A stretch of DNA of 64,000 nucleotides from contig NZ_FOWK01000009.1 in the NCBI RefSeq assembly GCF_900115435.1, positions 1-64,000 on the forward strand. The letters are read 5' to 3'. This document shows positions 26,601-35,146 of the stretch, piece by piece. The notes beneath the pieces are model-generated. The model saw only the letters and a list, made by a program, of their open reading frames with translations, was not told the origin of the DNA and ran no database searches. A program made the translations under genes and the position numbers. The stretch is from Prevotella sp. tf2-5 (GTDB lineage Bacteria > Bacteroidota > Bacteroidia > Bacteroidales > Bacteroidaceae). The first letter of the stretch is position 1; each line of letters opens with the position of its first letter.

Positions 26601-26961
26601 AGAGATGCTGGATGCAGCCCGTATGTTGGTGGAGCATGGCTATGAGCTCTATGCCACAGGCGGTACCTCTAAGTATCTGGAGGATAATGGTATACGGAAC
26701 ACGTTAGTGCATTGGCCCAGCGAGTCCAATCAACAGCCGCAGGCATTGGATTTACTACATGACCATAAGATTGACATGGTGGTGAATATCCCCAAGAACC
26801 TGACGACCCATGAGTTGACGAACGGCTATAAGATACGCCGCGCAGCCATTGACTTGAATGTTCCTTTGATAACGAACAGTCGTCTCGCATCGGCATTCAT
26901 AAATGCCTTTTGTACAATACAACTCGATGAGATTGATATTAAGTCATGGAATGAGTATTAA
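23692..26961 (+). CDS. carB: Carbamoyl-phosphate synthase, large subunit
   Basis: The product has 1089 aa. It has two ATP-grasp halves: the first (GSGALKIGEAGEFDYSGSQA) makes carboxyphosphate, and the second (GSGAYRIGSSVEFDWCGVQ) phosphorylates carbamate. A C-terminal MGS-like allosteric domain starts near VLLSTGSAKQKAEM. A stretch at residues about 470-497 (LKSLRMEKLKSGETAVPSIL, then QFLNSSILKEAKIYGF) is coded by repeats of TTCAATTC/GAATTGAA type, not by usual family sequence, and lies in the oligomerisation region. Confidence 0.96.
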   Translation: MKYDNIKKVLLLGSGALKIGEAGEFDYSGSQALKALREEGVKTVLINPNIATVQTSEGVADEIYFLPVQPYFVERVIEKERPDGILLSFGGQTALNCGVELYKSGVLEKYGVRVLGTPVRAIMDTEDRELFVEKLNEIDVKTIKSEACETIEQARHAAKELGYPVILRAAYALGGLGSGFCDNEEELDKLAEKAFAFSPQVLVEKSLKGWKEIEYEVVRDRYDNCITVCNMENFDPLGIHTGESIVIAPSQTLTNSEYHKLRALAIKIIRHIGIVGECNVQYAFDPQSEDYRVIEVNARLSRSSALASKATGYPLAFVAAKLGMGYGLFELKNSVTKTTSAFFEPALDYVVCKIPRWDLSKFHGVDKELGSSMKSVGEVMAIGRTFEEAIQKGLRMIGQGMHGFVENKELAIADVDAALREPTDKRIFVISKAMHLPQYDIERIHELTKIDKWFLYKLKHIVDIDERLKSLRMEKLKSGETAVPSILQFLNSSILKEAKIYGFTDFQIARAIGLEEEMGNMHKAMLEVRRVRKEMGITPVVKQIDTLAAEYPAQTNYLYVTYSGTASDIPFENDGKSIIVLGSGAYRIGSSVEFDWCGVQALSTIRKEGWRSIMINYNPETVSTDYDMCDRLYFDELTFERVMDIIDMEQPHGVIVSTGGQIPNNLAMALDEQQVPILGTSAQDIDGAEDRAKFSQMLNEIGVNQPEWSALTSMQDIDAFVERVGFPVLVRPSYVLSGAAMNVCSNKEELERFLQLAANVSVDHPVVVSKFIEHAKEIEMDAVAKDGEILAYAISEHIEFAGVHSGDATIQFPPQKLYVETVRRIKRISRQIAKALHINGPFNIQYMARDNDILVIECNLRASRSFPFVSKVLKLNLIELATKVMLGLPVEKPHKNLFDLDYVGIKASQFSFNRLQKADPVLGVDMASTGEVGCLGDNTSAALLKSMLSVGHRIPKKTVLLSTGSAKQKAEMLDAARMLVEHGYELYATGGTSKYLEDNGIRNTLVHWPSESNQQPQALDLLHDHKIDMVVNIPKNLTTHELTNGYKIRRAAIDLNVPLITNSRLASAFINAFCTIQLDEIDIKSWNEY
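25093..25182 (+). repeat. Repeat-like insertion in frame inside carB
   Basis: The tract contains ATTGAAAAG, ATTGAAGT, TTCAATTC, TTCAATTTTTGAATTC and TTCAATTCT. It resembles the AATTGAAGGATTGAAA stretch between mtaB and the glycosyltransferase. It keeps the reading frame. Confidence 0.7.
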
Positions 26962-26969
26962 ATAATCAC

Positions 26970-27000
26970 GCAAATATTTGGCGATTCGCCAAATATTTGC
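26970..27000. promoter_or_regulatory. 14-bp inverted repeat spanning the kinase promoter
   Basis: GCAAATATTTGGCG (26970-26983) and its exact reverse complement (26987-27000) flank ATT. The left arm holds the -33 TTTG and the right arm ends at the -7 box. It could be an operator, or a weak terminator for carB; no T-run follows. Confidence 0.8.
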
Positions 27001-27008
27001 TAATTTTG
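26977..27008 (+). promoter_or_regulatory. Promoter of the response-regulator/kinase gene
   Basis: TTTG (26977-26980) and TAATTTTG (27001-27008), 20-bp spacer. It sets the coding start at 27038, not 26978. Confidence 0.78.
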
Positions 27009-27037
27009 CAGTTAATAACTTAAGAACTGCAAGGAAA

Positions 27038-28186
27038 ATGGAGTTTGGTGACACCTTTGAATCTAAGATTAACCGAAGCGATTATAAGATTCTCATCGTT
27101 GACGATGTAGTCAGTAACGTCTTGCTACTCAAGATATTACTGACAAATGAGAAATTCCAGGTATGTACTGCGTCAAATGGTAATACCTGTATCGAACAGG
27201 CAAAAAAAGAACATCCTGATTTGATTTTGTTGGATGTGATGATGCCTGATATCAGTGGATTTGATACTGCCGTTATTCTGAAAAAGGATCCAGAGACACT
27301 GGATATTCCTATCATTTTCTTGACTGCTTTGAATAATCCCAGTGATCTGGTTCATGGATTCCAGGTGGGAGCCAATGACTTCCTGACGAAACCCTTTAAC
27401 AAAGAAGAGCTGGTGATGCGTGTGATGCACCAGATCAGTCTGGTCGCTGCTAAACGTATCATTGTTCAGCAGAATGAGGAACTCAAACGCACTATCTCCA
27501 ATCGTGATAAGATGTATTCGGTGATCGCTCATGACCTGCGTTCTCCTATGGCATCCATCCGTATGGTCTTGAATCTGGCGGTGAATGTTGTCTCCCCAGA
27601 AACGGTGGGAGAGGAGATTTTCGGATTATTGGATAAGGCAAACCGTGAGTCTGAGGAAACCCATGACCTGTTGGACAACCTGTTGAAATGGACGAAGAGT
27701 CAGACAGGACGTCTGAATGTGGTCTATCAGGATATCGACTTGGATGATATTGTTCCTGGTGTCGTAGACATCTTCAGGATGATTGCTGAGATGAAGAAAA
27801 TCGTTCTCCAGTACATTCCTAGTGAGGAGAAACTGGTCGTCCACGCTGATAATGACATGATCAAGACAATCATCCGCAACTTCATGTCTAATGCCGTGAA
27901 GTTTACACCAGAGGGAAAGAGTATTGAGGTGTTCTGTAAACGTGAGGGTGACTTTGCCAAGATCAGTGTTCGTGACCATGGCGTGGGTATTGCCCCGGAT
28001 CGTCTAGAGACTATTTTCCATAAGGGTGAGACGACTTATGGTACAGGTGGTGAGGAAGGATCTGGTCTTGGCTTGCAGCTCTGTCAGGACTTTGCACGTA
28101 AGAATGGTGGTGACGCCATGGTGGAGTCTGTATTAGGAGAGGGTTCCACATTCAGTGTTCTGATACCATTAAAGAAAGAAGAATAA
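27038..28186 (+). CDS. Response regulator-histidine kinase hybrid
   Basis: The product has 382 aa from the ATG at 27038. An N-terminal receiver domain (VDD at 21-23, phospho-acceptor Asp66 in LLDVMMP, Lys at TKPF) is fused to a HisKA domain with His165 (SVIAHDLRSPM) and an HATPase domain (NFMSNAVKFTPEGK, DHGVGIAPD, GSGLGLQLCQDFARKNGG). It has no membrane segment and no sensor domain, so it is a cytoplasmic phosphorelay protein whose input comes through the receiver. Its output partner is unknown. galE follows after 11 bp, so they may form an operon. Confidence 0.93.
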   Translation: MEFGDTFESKINRSDYKILIVDDVVSNVLLLKILLTNEKFQVCTASNGNTCIEQAKKEHPDLILLDVMMPDISGFDTAVILKKDPETLDIPIIFLTALNNPSDLVHGFQVGANDFLTKPFNKEELVMRVMHQISLVAAKRIIVQQNEELKRTISNRDKMYSVIAHDLRSPMASIRMVLNLAVNVVSPETVGEEIFGLLDKANRESEETHDLLDNLLKWTKSQTGRLNVVYQDIDLDDIVPGVVDIFRMIAEMKKIVLQYIPSEEKLVVHADNDMIKTIIRNFMSNAVKFTPEGKSIEVFCKREGDFAKISVRDHGVGIAPDRLETIFHKGETTYGTGGEEGSGLGLQLCQDFARKNGGDAMVESVLGEGSTFSVLIPLKKEE

Positions 28187-28197
28187 ATTAAATAATC

Positions 28198-29235
28198 ATG
28201 AAACAAACAATACTTGTAACAGGAGGAACAGGCTTTATAGGTAGTCATACAACCGTTGAGCTGCAGAATGCAGGCTATGAGGTTGTTATTGTTGATAACT
28301 TGTCTAACTCAAATGAGAAGGTCCTTGATGGCATTGAGAAGATCACTGGCATCCGTCCTGCTTTTGAGAAAGTTGACTGCTGTGACTTTGACGCAATGGA
28401 ACAAGTGTTCAAGAAGTATCCAAAAATCGAAGGTGTTATTCACTTTGCCGCCTCTAAGGCTGTCGGTGAGAGTGTGGAGAAACCTCTGCTCTATTATCGT
28501 AATAATATCGTGAGCTTGGTGAACATCCTTGAGTTGATGCCCAAATACAAGGTGAAAGGTATTATCTTCTCGTCCAGTTGTACGGTATATGGTCAGCCGG
28601 ATCCAGAGAATCTTCCCGTCACAGAGGAAGCCCCCATCAAACCTGCAGAGAGTCCTTATGGCAATACCAAGCAGATTAATGAGGAGATTATCCGTGATGA
28701 CATCAATAGTGGTGCTCCTATCAAGGCAATCCTGCTGCGTTACTTCAACCCCATAGGCTCCCATCCCTCATCTATCATCGGAGAGATGCCGAATGGTGTT
28801 CCCATGAATCTGATTCCTTATGTGACGCAGACAGCGATGGGTATCCGTGAACAACTGAAGGTGTTCGGTAACGACTATAATACTCCTGATGGTACATGTA
28901 TCCGTGACTATATTTATGTGGTAGATTTGGCAAAGGCTCATGTGAAAGCAATGACACGTGTGTTGGATACAGACAGTGAGAAACTGGAGGTGTTTAACGT
29001 GGGTACTGGTCATGGTTGTACTACGAAGGAAATTGTTGACGCTTTCCAGAAAGCAACAGGTGTGAAACTCAATTGGACTTATGCTCCTCGTCGTGCTGGT
29101 GATATTGAGAAGGTTTGGGCAAACCCGGAAAAGGCAAATAAAGTACTGGGGTGGAAAGCCGAGACTTCTCTTGAGGACACTCTGAAGAGTGCGTGGAACT
29201 GGCAGAAGAAACTGCGCGAGGAAGGTATTCAATAG
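28198..29235 (+). CDS. galE: UDP-glucose 4-epimerase
   Basis: The product has 345 aa. It interconverts UDP-glucose and UDP-galactose. The N-terminal NAD-binding motif is GGTGFIGSHT. The catalytic region has SSCTVYG and SPYGNTKQINEE (YxxxK-type Tyr/Lys). RYFNPIGSHPSS and CIRDYIYVVDLAKAHV are family marks. It probably shares the kinase transcript. A hairpin (29290-29315) lies between it and the helicase gene. Confidence 0.95.
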   Translation: MKQTILVTGGTGFIGSHTTVELQNAGYEVVIVDNLSNSNEKVLDGIEKITGIRPAFEKVDCCDFDAMEQVFKKYPKIEGVIHFAASKAVGESVEKPLLYYRNNIVSLVNILELMPKYKVKGIIFSSSCTVYGQPDPENLPVTEEAPIKPAESPYGNTKQINEEIIRDDINSGAPIKAILLRYFNPIGSHPSSIIGEMPNGVPMNLIPYVTQTAMGIREQLKVFGNDYNTPDGTCIRDYIYVVDLAKAHVKAMTRVLDTDSEKLEVFNVGTGHGCTTKEIVDAFQKATGVKLNWTYAPRRAGDIEKVWANPEKANKVLGWKAETSLEDTLKSAWNWQKKLREEGIQ

Positions 29236-29289
29236 TGACATATAACCAGTCGTTGTAGACTGTGTTTATTTTGTGTTTGTGTTGTTATG

Positions 29290-29315
29290 AGCCCCCGATG
29301 CGAATCGAGGGCTCA
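29290..29315 (+). terminator. Hairpin between galE and helicase gene
   Basis: GAGCCCCCGAT and ATCGAGGGCTC pair with one C-A mismatch around a GCGA loop. The following sequence is ATTCTAT, so it is a weak terminator at best. It lies before the chosen helicase start. Confidence 0.6.
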
Positions 29316-29328
29316 TTCTATCCAAAAA

Positions 29329-31635
29329 ATGATGATGATGAATGAGAATCTCTTAGAACAATTAAATGAAGGTCAGCGTGAGGCTGTCGTATACTGTGAT
29401 GGTCCTCAACTGGTCATTGCCGGGGCAGGTTCCGGCAAGACACGTGTGCTGACTTATAAGATAGCCTATCTATTGCAGCAGGGGATGGATCCCTGGAATA
29501 TCCTCGCGCTGACATTTACCAATAAGGCAGCAAGGGAAATGAAGGAGCGTATCGGCAGACTGGTAGGGTCGGAGCGTGCCCGTTATCTTCAAATGGGTAC
29601 CTTCCATTCGGTTTTCGCAAGGATATTGAGAGCGGAGGCTGCCGCATTGGATTTCCAGTCGAACTTCACGATTTATGACCAGAGTGATTCTCGTTCTTTG
29701 GTGAAGAGCATTATCAAGGAGATGCAGTTGGACGATAAAGTATATAAGCCTGCCTCTGTAGCCGACCGTATCTCTATGGCAAAGAATCACCTGTTGCTTC
29801 CACAGGCTTATGCGCAAAGTTCTTGGGCGACGGATGATGCACAGCATAAACGTCCGGCGTTGAAGAATATATATATAAGGTATAGTGAGCGTTGTAAACA
29901 GGCGAATGCTATGGACTTTGACGACCTGCTGGTATATACCTATATGCTGTTGAAGAACCATGAGGATATCAGACAGAAATACATAGAGCGTTTCCAATAT
30001 GTTCTGGTGGATGAGTATCAAGATACTAATTACGCGCAAAAAGAAATATTAGTGTATTTGTATGATAAAAACAAGAATAATATTTGTGCAGTTGGTGATG
30101 ACGCACAAAGTATCTATAGTTTCCGGGGTGCCCAAATAGATAATATTCTTAGTTTTTCAAAGGAATTTGATGGAACACAGATATTTTTAGATATTAATTA
30201 TAGATCTACAAAGAATATTATTAATGCGGCAAATAGTCTAATAATGAAGAATAGTTATCGCATTACTGACAAACCGACTATTCAGGGTGTAAAAGAGAAT
30301 GGAGACTTTTTGACTCTCAAGCCCGCCTATAGTGATAAGGAGGAGGCTATTATCGTTTGTAATGATATCCAGCGAATCAAGCGAAAAGACCAATGTCATT
30401 ATAGTGATTTCGCTATCCTTTATCGTACCAACTCACAAAGTCGTTCCTTTGAGGAACAGATGCGCAAGGATGGTATTCCATATCGTATCTATGGTGGACT
30501 GAGCTTCTATCAGCGTAAGGAGATAAAGGATGTGATAGCCTATTATCGTGTGGTGTCTAACCCGAATGACGAGGAGGCTTTGCGACGTATCATCAATTAT
30601 CCCACACGAGGAATAGGGGACACGACTGTTAATAAGATTGTAGAGACCGCCAACACCTATGGGGTGAGTCTGTGGACGGTAATCTGCCAGCCTGTACTTT
30701 TCCATCTTTCCTTGGCAAAAGGTACTGCGACAAAGATAGAGGCGTTCCGACAACTTATTGAGAGCTGGATTACCCGTGTTGATAAGGAGGATGCCTATGA
30801 GCTGGGGCATGCCATTATCATGGAGAGTGGTATCAGTAAGGAGATTTATGGTTCGAATAATCCCGATGACTTGTCACGTCAGGAAAATTTAGAGGAGTTC
30901 CTGGGTGGTATGCAGGATTTTGTAGAGGGTCGTCGGGAAGAAGGTATGGAAGAACAGGTATTTCTCTCTGATTTCCTGCAGGAGGTCGCATTGTTGACAG
31001 ACCTTGACAGTGATGATGGTGATGCTGATGATAAAGTGGTGTTAATGACCATACATAGTGCGAAAGGCTTAGAGTTCCCGACAGTCTTTGTGGTGGGATT
31101 GGAAGAGAATATCTTCCCGTCTCCTATGTGTACCAACTCCATGCGTGAGTTAGAGGAAGAACGTCGGTTATTGTATGTTGCCATTACCCGTGCGGAGAAG
31201 CATTGTATTCTGACCTGTGCGCAGAACCGTTGGCGTTATGGGAAGATGGAGTATGATACTCCTTCAAGGTTTATCAAGGATATTGACAGTCATCTGCTGC
31301 AAGTGGAGTCGGAGAGGGGAGGCATTGCTCCTGCCGTGTCTGTTGCTAGACGTCCTGTCTCACGGATGCAGAATCCACGACCGGTGGCAACACAGTTTAT
31401 GGCTGACCCCAAGCCTCGTCTGATTCCTGTCCGACAAGAAAGTCGCCTGCCGCAGTCGTCTGTCGGCGATATTGGCTTAAAGGAGGGAAATGTGATAGAG
31501 CATCAGCGCTTCGGAGTCGGAAAGGTCATCAGGATAGAGGGAAGTGGAGAGAACACCAAAGCCACTGTTGAGTTTAAGAATGCCGGTACGAAGCAGTTAT
31601 TACTGAAATTCGCTAAATATACGATTATTGGATAA
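29329..31635 (+). CDS. UvrD/PcrA-type DNA helicase
   Basis: The product has 768 aa if started at the first of four consecutive ATG codons (29329-29340). A frame from 29287 would translate the upstream hairpin and is unlikely. SF1A motifs are GAGSGKTRVL (Walker A), LVDEYQDTNYAQ (motif II), GDDAQSIYSFRGA (motif III) and TIHSAKGLEFPTVFVVGLEE (motif V). The C-terminal tail carries a short beta domain (HQRFGVGKVIRIEGSG) typical of PcrA. It unwinds DNA in repair and replication. Bases about 30030-30260 are far more AT-rich than the rest. Confidence 0.95.
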   Translation: MMMMNENLLEQLNEGQREAVVYCDGPQLVIAGAGSGKTRVLTYKIAYLLQQGMDPWNILALTFTNKAAREMKERIGRLVGSERARYLQMGTFHSVFARILRAEAAALDFQSNFTIYDQSDSRSLVKSIIKEMQLDDKVYKPASVADRISMAKNHLLLPQAYAQSSWATDDAQHKRPALKNIYIRYSERCKQANAMDFDDLLVYTYMLLKNHEDIRQKYIERFQYVLVDEYQDTNYAQKEILVYLYDKNKNNICAVGDDAQSIYSFRGAQIDNILSFSKEFDGTQIFLDINYRSTKNIINAANSLIMKNSYRITDKPTIQGVKENGDFLTLKPAYSDKEEAIIVCNDIQRIKRKDQCHYSDFAILYRTNSQSRSFEEQMRKDGIPYRIYGGLSFYQRKEIKDVIAYYRVVSNPNDEEALRRIINYPTRGIGDTTVNKIVETANTYGVSLWTVICQPVLFHLSLAKGTATKIEAFRQLIESWITRVDKEDAYELGHAIIMESGISKEIYGSNNPDDLSRQENLEEFLGGMQDFVEGRREEGMEEQVFLSDFLQEVALLTDLDSDDGDADDKVVLMTIHSAKGLEFPTVFVVGLEENIFPSPMCTNSMRELEEERRLLYVAITRAEKHCILTCAQNRWRYGKMEYDTPSRFIKDIDSHLLQVESERGGIAPAVSVARRPVSRMQNPRPVATQFMADPKPRLIPVRQESRLPQSSVGDIGLKEGNVIEHQRFGVGKVIRIEGSGENTKATVEFKNAGTKQLLLKFAKYTIIG

Positions 31636-31639
31636 TCCG

Positions 31640-31771
31640 TTAAAGAGCCTCATCCTCTGGACGTTCCAGAAGATGAGGCTTTATTTTGGGAAGATGTTTC
31701 TTCTTACGTAGAAAAGCAGCCTTACGGGCTTCATATTCCTCGAAATGTTTCTCCAGGAAGTTATCCGCCAT
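31640..31771 (-). CDS. 43-aa protein behind the DUF4270 gene
   Basis: This is a short ORF of 43 aa. Its ATG (31769-31771) lies 1 bp after the stop of the DUF4270 gene. The product starts MADNFLEKHFEEYEARKAAF and continues LRKKKHLPKIKPHL; it is highly charged and helical, with no membrane segment. I recall similar short conserved proteins from Bacteroidales but do not know a function. Its last 12 codons are the antisense of the helicase terminator hairpin. Tight coupling to the upstream gene supports translation. Confidence 0.6.
   Translation of the reverse strand: MADNFLEKHFEEYEARKAAFLRKKKHLPKIKPHLLERPEDEAL
31646..31685 (+). terminator. Helicase gene terminator
   Basis: AGCCTCATC and GATGAGGCT form the outer stem, with an inner TCTGG/CCAGA stem, followed by TTATTTT. 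It overlaps the 3' end of the reverse-strand 43-aa gene. Confidence 0.78.
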
Positions 31772-31772
31772 A

Positions 31773-33269
31773 CTACTTGTTCTTATTGTAGATGATGCTG
31801 ATTCTTACTGGGTCATGTATGTTCTCTGACCCACCTACCAGTCTGGAACTGGTTATCGACATCTCATGATGGACGGCACTGATAGATGATGTCGTAGTGG
31901 AATAAGAGGTTGTCGAGGTTGTTGAGGTCTGAACAGGTATTAAGACGACTTTGTTCCAGTCAGGATGTTCTGTGGTATAATTAGCACCTCCTCCTTGCTT
32001 GAAATCATATAAGACATTGATTAACGTGGAGATATTATTGAAGGTGTAAGAGTTGTATGCTGTGTTTAACGTTGCCAGATAGGTGGTGACGTTATCGGGG
32101 ACTTGATGTTTCTCAAAGAAAGTTGTCACACTGTCTTTCGGCACCATCAGTAGTGTCGTAGGGTCTTTCAGTAACTTCTCTGCCAGCTCCGTCTTGTCGT
32201 TCATCTTATGGAATATCACTTTCGCGGAGGAAATGGTGTCATTCTCATGATGAAGCTTGATTTCATCGATAGGGAGTGTCACCTCTGTGAAGATACCTGC
32301 GGGAGTCTTGAGGTAGGTCCACCCTGTCTCCTTAGCCATCTCTGAGATGAGCTCCTCGTTATTAGTGATATGGGTAGTCTGCATGACCTCTTCTGTGCTA
32401 TAGAAGAACGACATGTCGTAATACTCATTCTCGTCATCATCATCATCTTCTTCATCATCCATGTATTTATAATACACCGTCATGCGTGTGGTAGCGATTT
32501 CTGACATGACACCGACACCATCCGTCGTCTTGAAATAGAAACCAGGACAAACGTTTTTGATGAAAGACTGGGAGTTCTTGAAATATTCCGGATGGTCGTA
32601 ATAAGTCCGCATCAGGTACGTGCCATAGTTGCTGTACTCCTTGTTGTTCTTGTCCTTATAGGGCTTGTTTAATACGAATTTGATGACGTTCCTGCCTTCG
32701 TTCGCCTTTCTCGTGCTGTCATTCTGCTGCATATTGGTCACGCTGTACATCACGTCGTACTTTAAACCGTCTGTTCTGACATATCCCTCTTCTTCCGGGT
32801 CAAAGTTGGACAAGTAGTTTCTTCCTTCCTCAATAGGTTTGGCTAACTCGTACATCGTCATCTTCATGGCGGCGAGAGAGTCTCCTGTGAAATTGGAGAG
32901 GTGAATGGATATGACACAAGAGTCAGCAACCACATTACCATGCTCATCTAAAGAAAGGATTTGATCCTCAGGAAAGAAGATACTGTCAGCATCATTCTCC
33001 AAAATAGTAAACTGGGTCGTGTAATCTGCTGTTATATAAGCACTCGTCTCCGGATCCTTAATACGACCAAGGTAAGTGTGGATGTTTTGTGCCTGCACGG
33101 CATCAACAATCATTGATCTCGTAGCGACATCAAAAGTGTCAGTTTCAATGGAAAATAAGTCAACATTGCTTGTTAATGTCTTACCAATACCTACCGTGTC
33201 TTCATCACATGAAGAGATCGTTGCCATCATGGCGGATACAATCCCTATCAGCAGTAATTTTCTCATCAT
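31773..33269 (-). CDS. DUF4270 family lipoprotein
   Basis: The product has 498 aa. The lipoprotein signal MMRKLLLIGIVSAMMATISSC has Cys21. The N-terminal half has the family pattern DTVGIGKTLTSNVDLFSIET and a YLGRIKDPETSAYITADYTTQF stretch. An acidic run (DDEEDDDDDENE) lies near residue 275. DUF4270 proteins are outer-membrane lipoproteins of Bacteroidota with no proven activity. It follows the starch synthase gene by 50 bp, an arrangement often seen in Bacteroides and Prevotella, with panC divergent. Confidence 0.88.
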   Translation of the reverse strand: MMRKLLLIGIVSAMMATISSCDEDTVGIGKTLTSNVDLFSIETDTFDVATRSMIVDAVQAQNIHTYLGRIKDPETSAYITADYTTQFTILENDADSIFFPEDQILSLDEHGNVVADSCVISIHLSNFTGDSLAAMKMTMYELAKPIEEGRNYLSNFDPEEEGYVRTDGLKYDVMYSVTNMQQNDSTRKANEGRNVIKFVLNKPYKDKNNKEYSNYGTYLMRTYYDHPEYFKNSQSFIKNVCPGFYFKTTDGVGVMSEIATTRMTVYYKYMDDEEDDDDDENEYYDMSFFYSTEEVMQTTHITNNEELISEMAKETGWTYLKTPAGIFTEVTLPIDEIKLHHENDTISSAKVIFHKMNDKTELAEKLLKDPTTLLMVPKDSVTTFFEKHQVPDNVTTYLATLNTAYNSYTFNNISTLINVLYDFKQGGGANYTTEHPDWNKVVLIPVQTSTTSTTSYSTTTSSISAVHHEMSITSSRLVGGSENIHDPVRISIIYNKNK

Positions 33270-33319
33270 TGAAGTCTTAGAATCTTAATGATATTATCCT
33301 TATTTTTTATACCTTATTT

Positions 33320-34117
33320 TTAAATCTGCTCATAAAAAGCCTCGTATGCCTTCCCAAAATCCTCTCCCGGGTATGCCAGTGTCGGAATATTGTTCGATTG
33401 AGCGTATGCCAGCAAACTTTCATTGACATCTTTATGGGCGGCTATGACACCATCGCTATAGTCAATGGCAAGCTTTCCCAGTTCTTCAAAGTCAAAGTGC
33501 TTGTTGTATTTGTCCAGCAATTCCGCTTTGGCTTCTCTGAAATCAACACATTGCTTGAAGTTTGTGCCTAAGTCGGAGTTCAAGCTCTTCGTGAAAAGGG
33601 ACGTGACAACTTTCGTGTTGGCAAACGAAGGCTCTTCATGGTAAGCTGTCTTGATATAGAGTGGGACTACGGCACCCATCCAGCCTTGAACATGGATGAT
33701 GTCGGGGACCCATCGTAATTTCTTGACGGTCTCCAGTACGCCTCTTGCGAAGAAAATGGCACGCTCACCGTTGTCGGGATAGTCCTCTCCCTTTTCGTCC
33801 ATCGTCATCTGGCGTTTGGAGAAATAGTCGTCATTGTCTATAAAGTATACCTGAATACGGGTCTGGGCAATAGATGCCACCTTGATAATCAAAGGGTGGT
33901 CTGTATCATCAATGATCAGATTCATTCCCGAAAGGCGGATCACTTCATGCAACTGTCCACGACGCTCGTTGATGATTCCCCATTTGGGCATGAATGTACG
34001 TATCTCGTGTCCGTTCTCCTGCATGACCTGCGGGAGAGCTTTACCCATCAGTGAAAGATCGCTGTCGGGTACATAGGGTACAATCTCTTGATTGATGAAC
34101 AATATTTTTTTTGCCAT
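33320..34117 (-). CDS. Glycogen/starch synthase, N-terminal catalytic domain only
   Basis: The product has 265 aa. It resembles the GT5 starch-synthase catalytic N-domain: MAKKILFINQEIVPYVPDSDLSLMG and RAIFFARGVLETVKKLRWVPDIIHVQGWMG. The C-terminal GT-B half is missing, giving about half of the usual 480-aa GlgA. This short form is normal for one Bacteroidota family, so it may not be a truncation. Whether it is catalytic alone is open. It is the first gene of a reverse operon with DUF4270. Confidence 0.85.
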   Translation of the reverse strand: MAKKILFINQEIVPYVPDSDLSLMGKALPQVMQENGHEIRTFMPKWGIINERRGQLHEVIRLSGMNLIIDDTDHPLIIKVASIAQTRIQVYFIDNDDYFSKRQMTMDEKGEDYPDNGERAIFFARGVLETVKKLRWVPDIIHVQGWMGAVVPLYIKTAYHEEPSFANTKVVTSLFTKSLNSDLGTNFKQCVDFREAKAELLDKYNKHFDFEELGKLAIDYSDGVIAAHKDVNESLLAYAQSNNIPTLAYPGEDFGKAYEAFYEQI

Positions 34118-34137
34118 ATTCGGTATAATTTATCTGT

Positions 34138-34146
34138 GCAAAGGTA
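34138..34146 (-). promoter_or_regulatory. Promoter -7 box of the starch synthase operon
   Basis: TACCTTTGC on the reverse strand, about 20 bp before the ATG. No TTTG at the right distance. Confidence 0.5.
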
Positions 34147-34288
34147 CGAAAAATAATTCACAAAAACGTAGAATCGTGCAGATTTAAGGATTTTTAGTCT
34201 CGAAATTGGCATATTTTCACGATATTTTTTCCTTATTTGATAAAAACGTTGTTATTTTGCACCCGATTTGTACACAAGCGAATAGATA

Positions 34289-35146
34289 ATGATAAAAGTA
34301 TTCAATAAGATTGTGGATCTTCAGAATCAGCTTTTTGAGGACCGCAAGCAAGGAAAGGAAATAGGTTTTGTACCTACCATGGGGGCACTTCATGAGGGAC
34401 ATGCCTCCTTGGTGAGACGTAGTGTGAAAGAGAATGCGATAACGGTGGTTTCTGTGTTTGTAAATCCTACGCAGTTTAATGATAAGAACGATCTGAAAAA
34501 CTATCCCCGCACTCTTGAGGCTGATTGCGAACTGTTAGAGAAATGTGGTGCGGATTATGTCCTGGCTCCTTCAGTGGAAGAGATGTACCCGGAACCAGAT
34601 ACTCGTCAGTTTGAGTATCCTCCCGTGTCTACTGTCATGGAAGGCGCTCATCGCCCCGGACATTTCAATGGTGTCTGTCAGGTCGTCAGTCGCCTGTTCT
34701 ATATCGTCAAACCGACTCGTGCCTATTTCGGAGAGAAAGACTGGCAGCAAATTGCTGTTGTCAAAGCGATGGTTCGTCATCTGGGAATTTCTGTCCAGAT
34801 TGTGGAATGTGAGATTGTCCGTGATGAAGACGGATTGGCAAAGAGCTCTCGTAACACCTTGCTCTCGGCTGACGAAAGAGCCATTGCGCCAAATATCTAT
34901 AAAGCCTTGAAGGCAAGTGTCAAATACGCTGAGAATCATACGCTTAAGGAAACGCATGACAAAGTAGTAGATGACATCAATAAGGTGGATGGACTGGACG
35001 TGGAGTACTTCTCTATAGTCGATGGGAACACCTTACAGGACATTGAGAATTGGGAGGACTCTCCTTATGTGGTAGGATGCATCACCGTCTATTGTGGTAA
35101 GACTCCCATTCGTTTAATTGATCATATAAAATACAAGGAATCATGA
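34289..35146 (+). CDS. panC: Pantothenate synthetase
   Basis: The product has 285 aa. It joins pantoate and beta-alanine with ATP. The nucleotide-binding motifs are [17 protein letters not shown] (HIGH-like) and KSSRNTLLS (KMSKS-like). [14 protein letters not shown] and YFGEKDWQQ line the active site. It overlaps panD by 4 bp (ATGA), so the two pantothenate genes are translationally coupled. Confidence 0.97.
   Translation: MIKVFNKIVDLQNQLFEDRKQGKEIGFVPTMGALHEGHASLVRRSVKENAITVVSVFVNPTQFNDKNDLKNYPRTLEADCELLEKCGADYVLAPSVEEMYPEPDTRQFEYPPVSTVMEGAHRPGHFNGVCQVVSRLFYIVKPTRAYFGEKDWQQIAVVKAMVRHLGISVQIVECEIVRDEDGLAKSSRNTLLSADERAIAPNIYKALKASVKYAENHTLKETHDKVVDDINKVDGLDVEYFSIVDGNTLQDIENWEDSPYVVGCITVYCGKTPIRLIDHIKYKES

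Noticed and set aside
33320..34117. Starch synthase as a broken gene
   Set aside because: It is half the length of GlgA, but the short form next to DUF4270 and panC is, as I recall, normal in Bacteroidota, and the start, stop and frame are intact.
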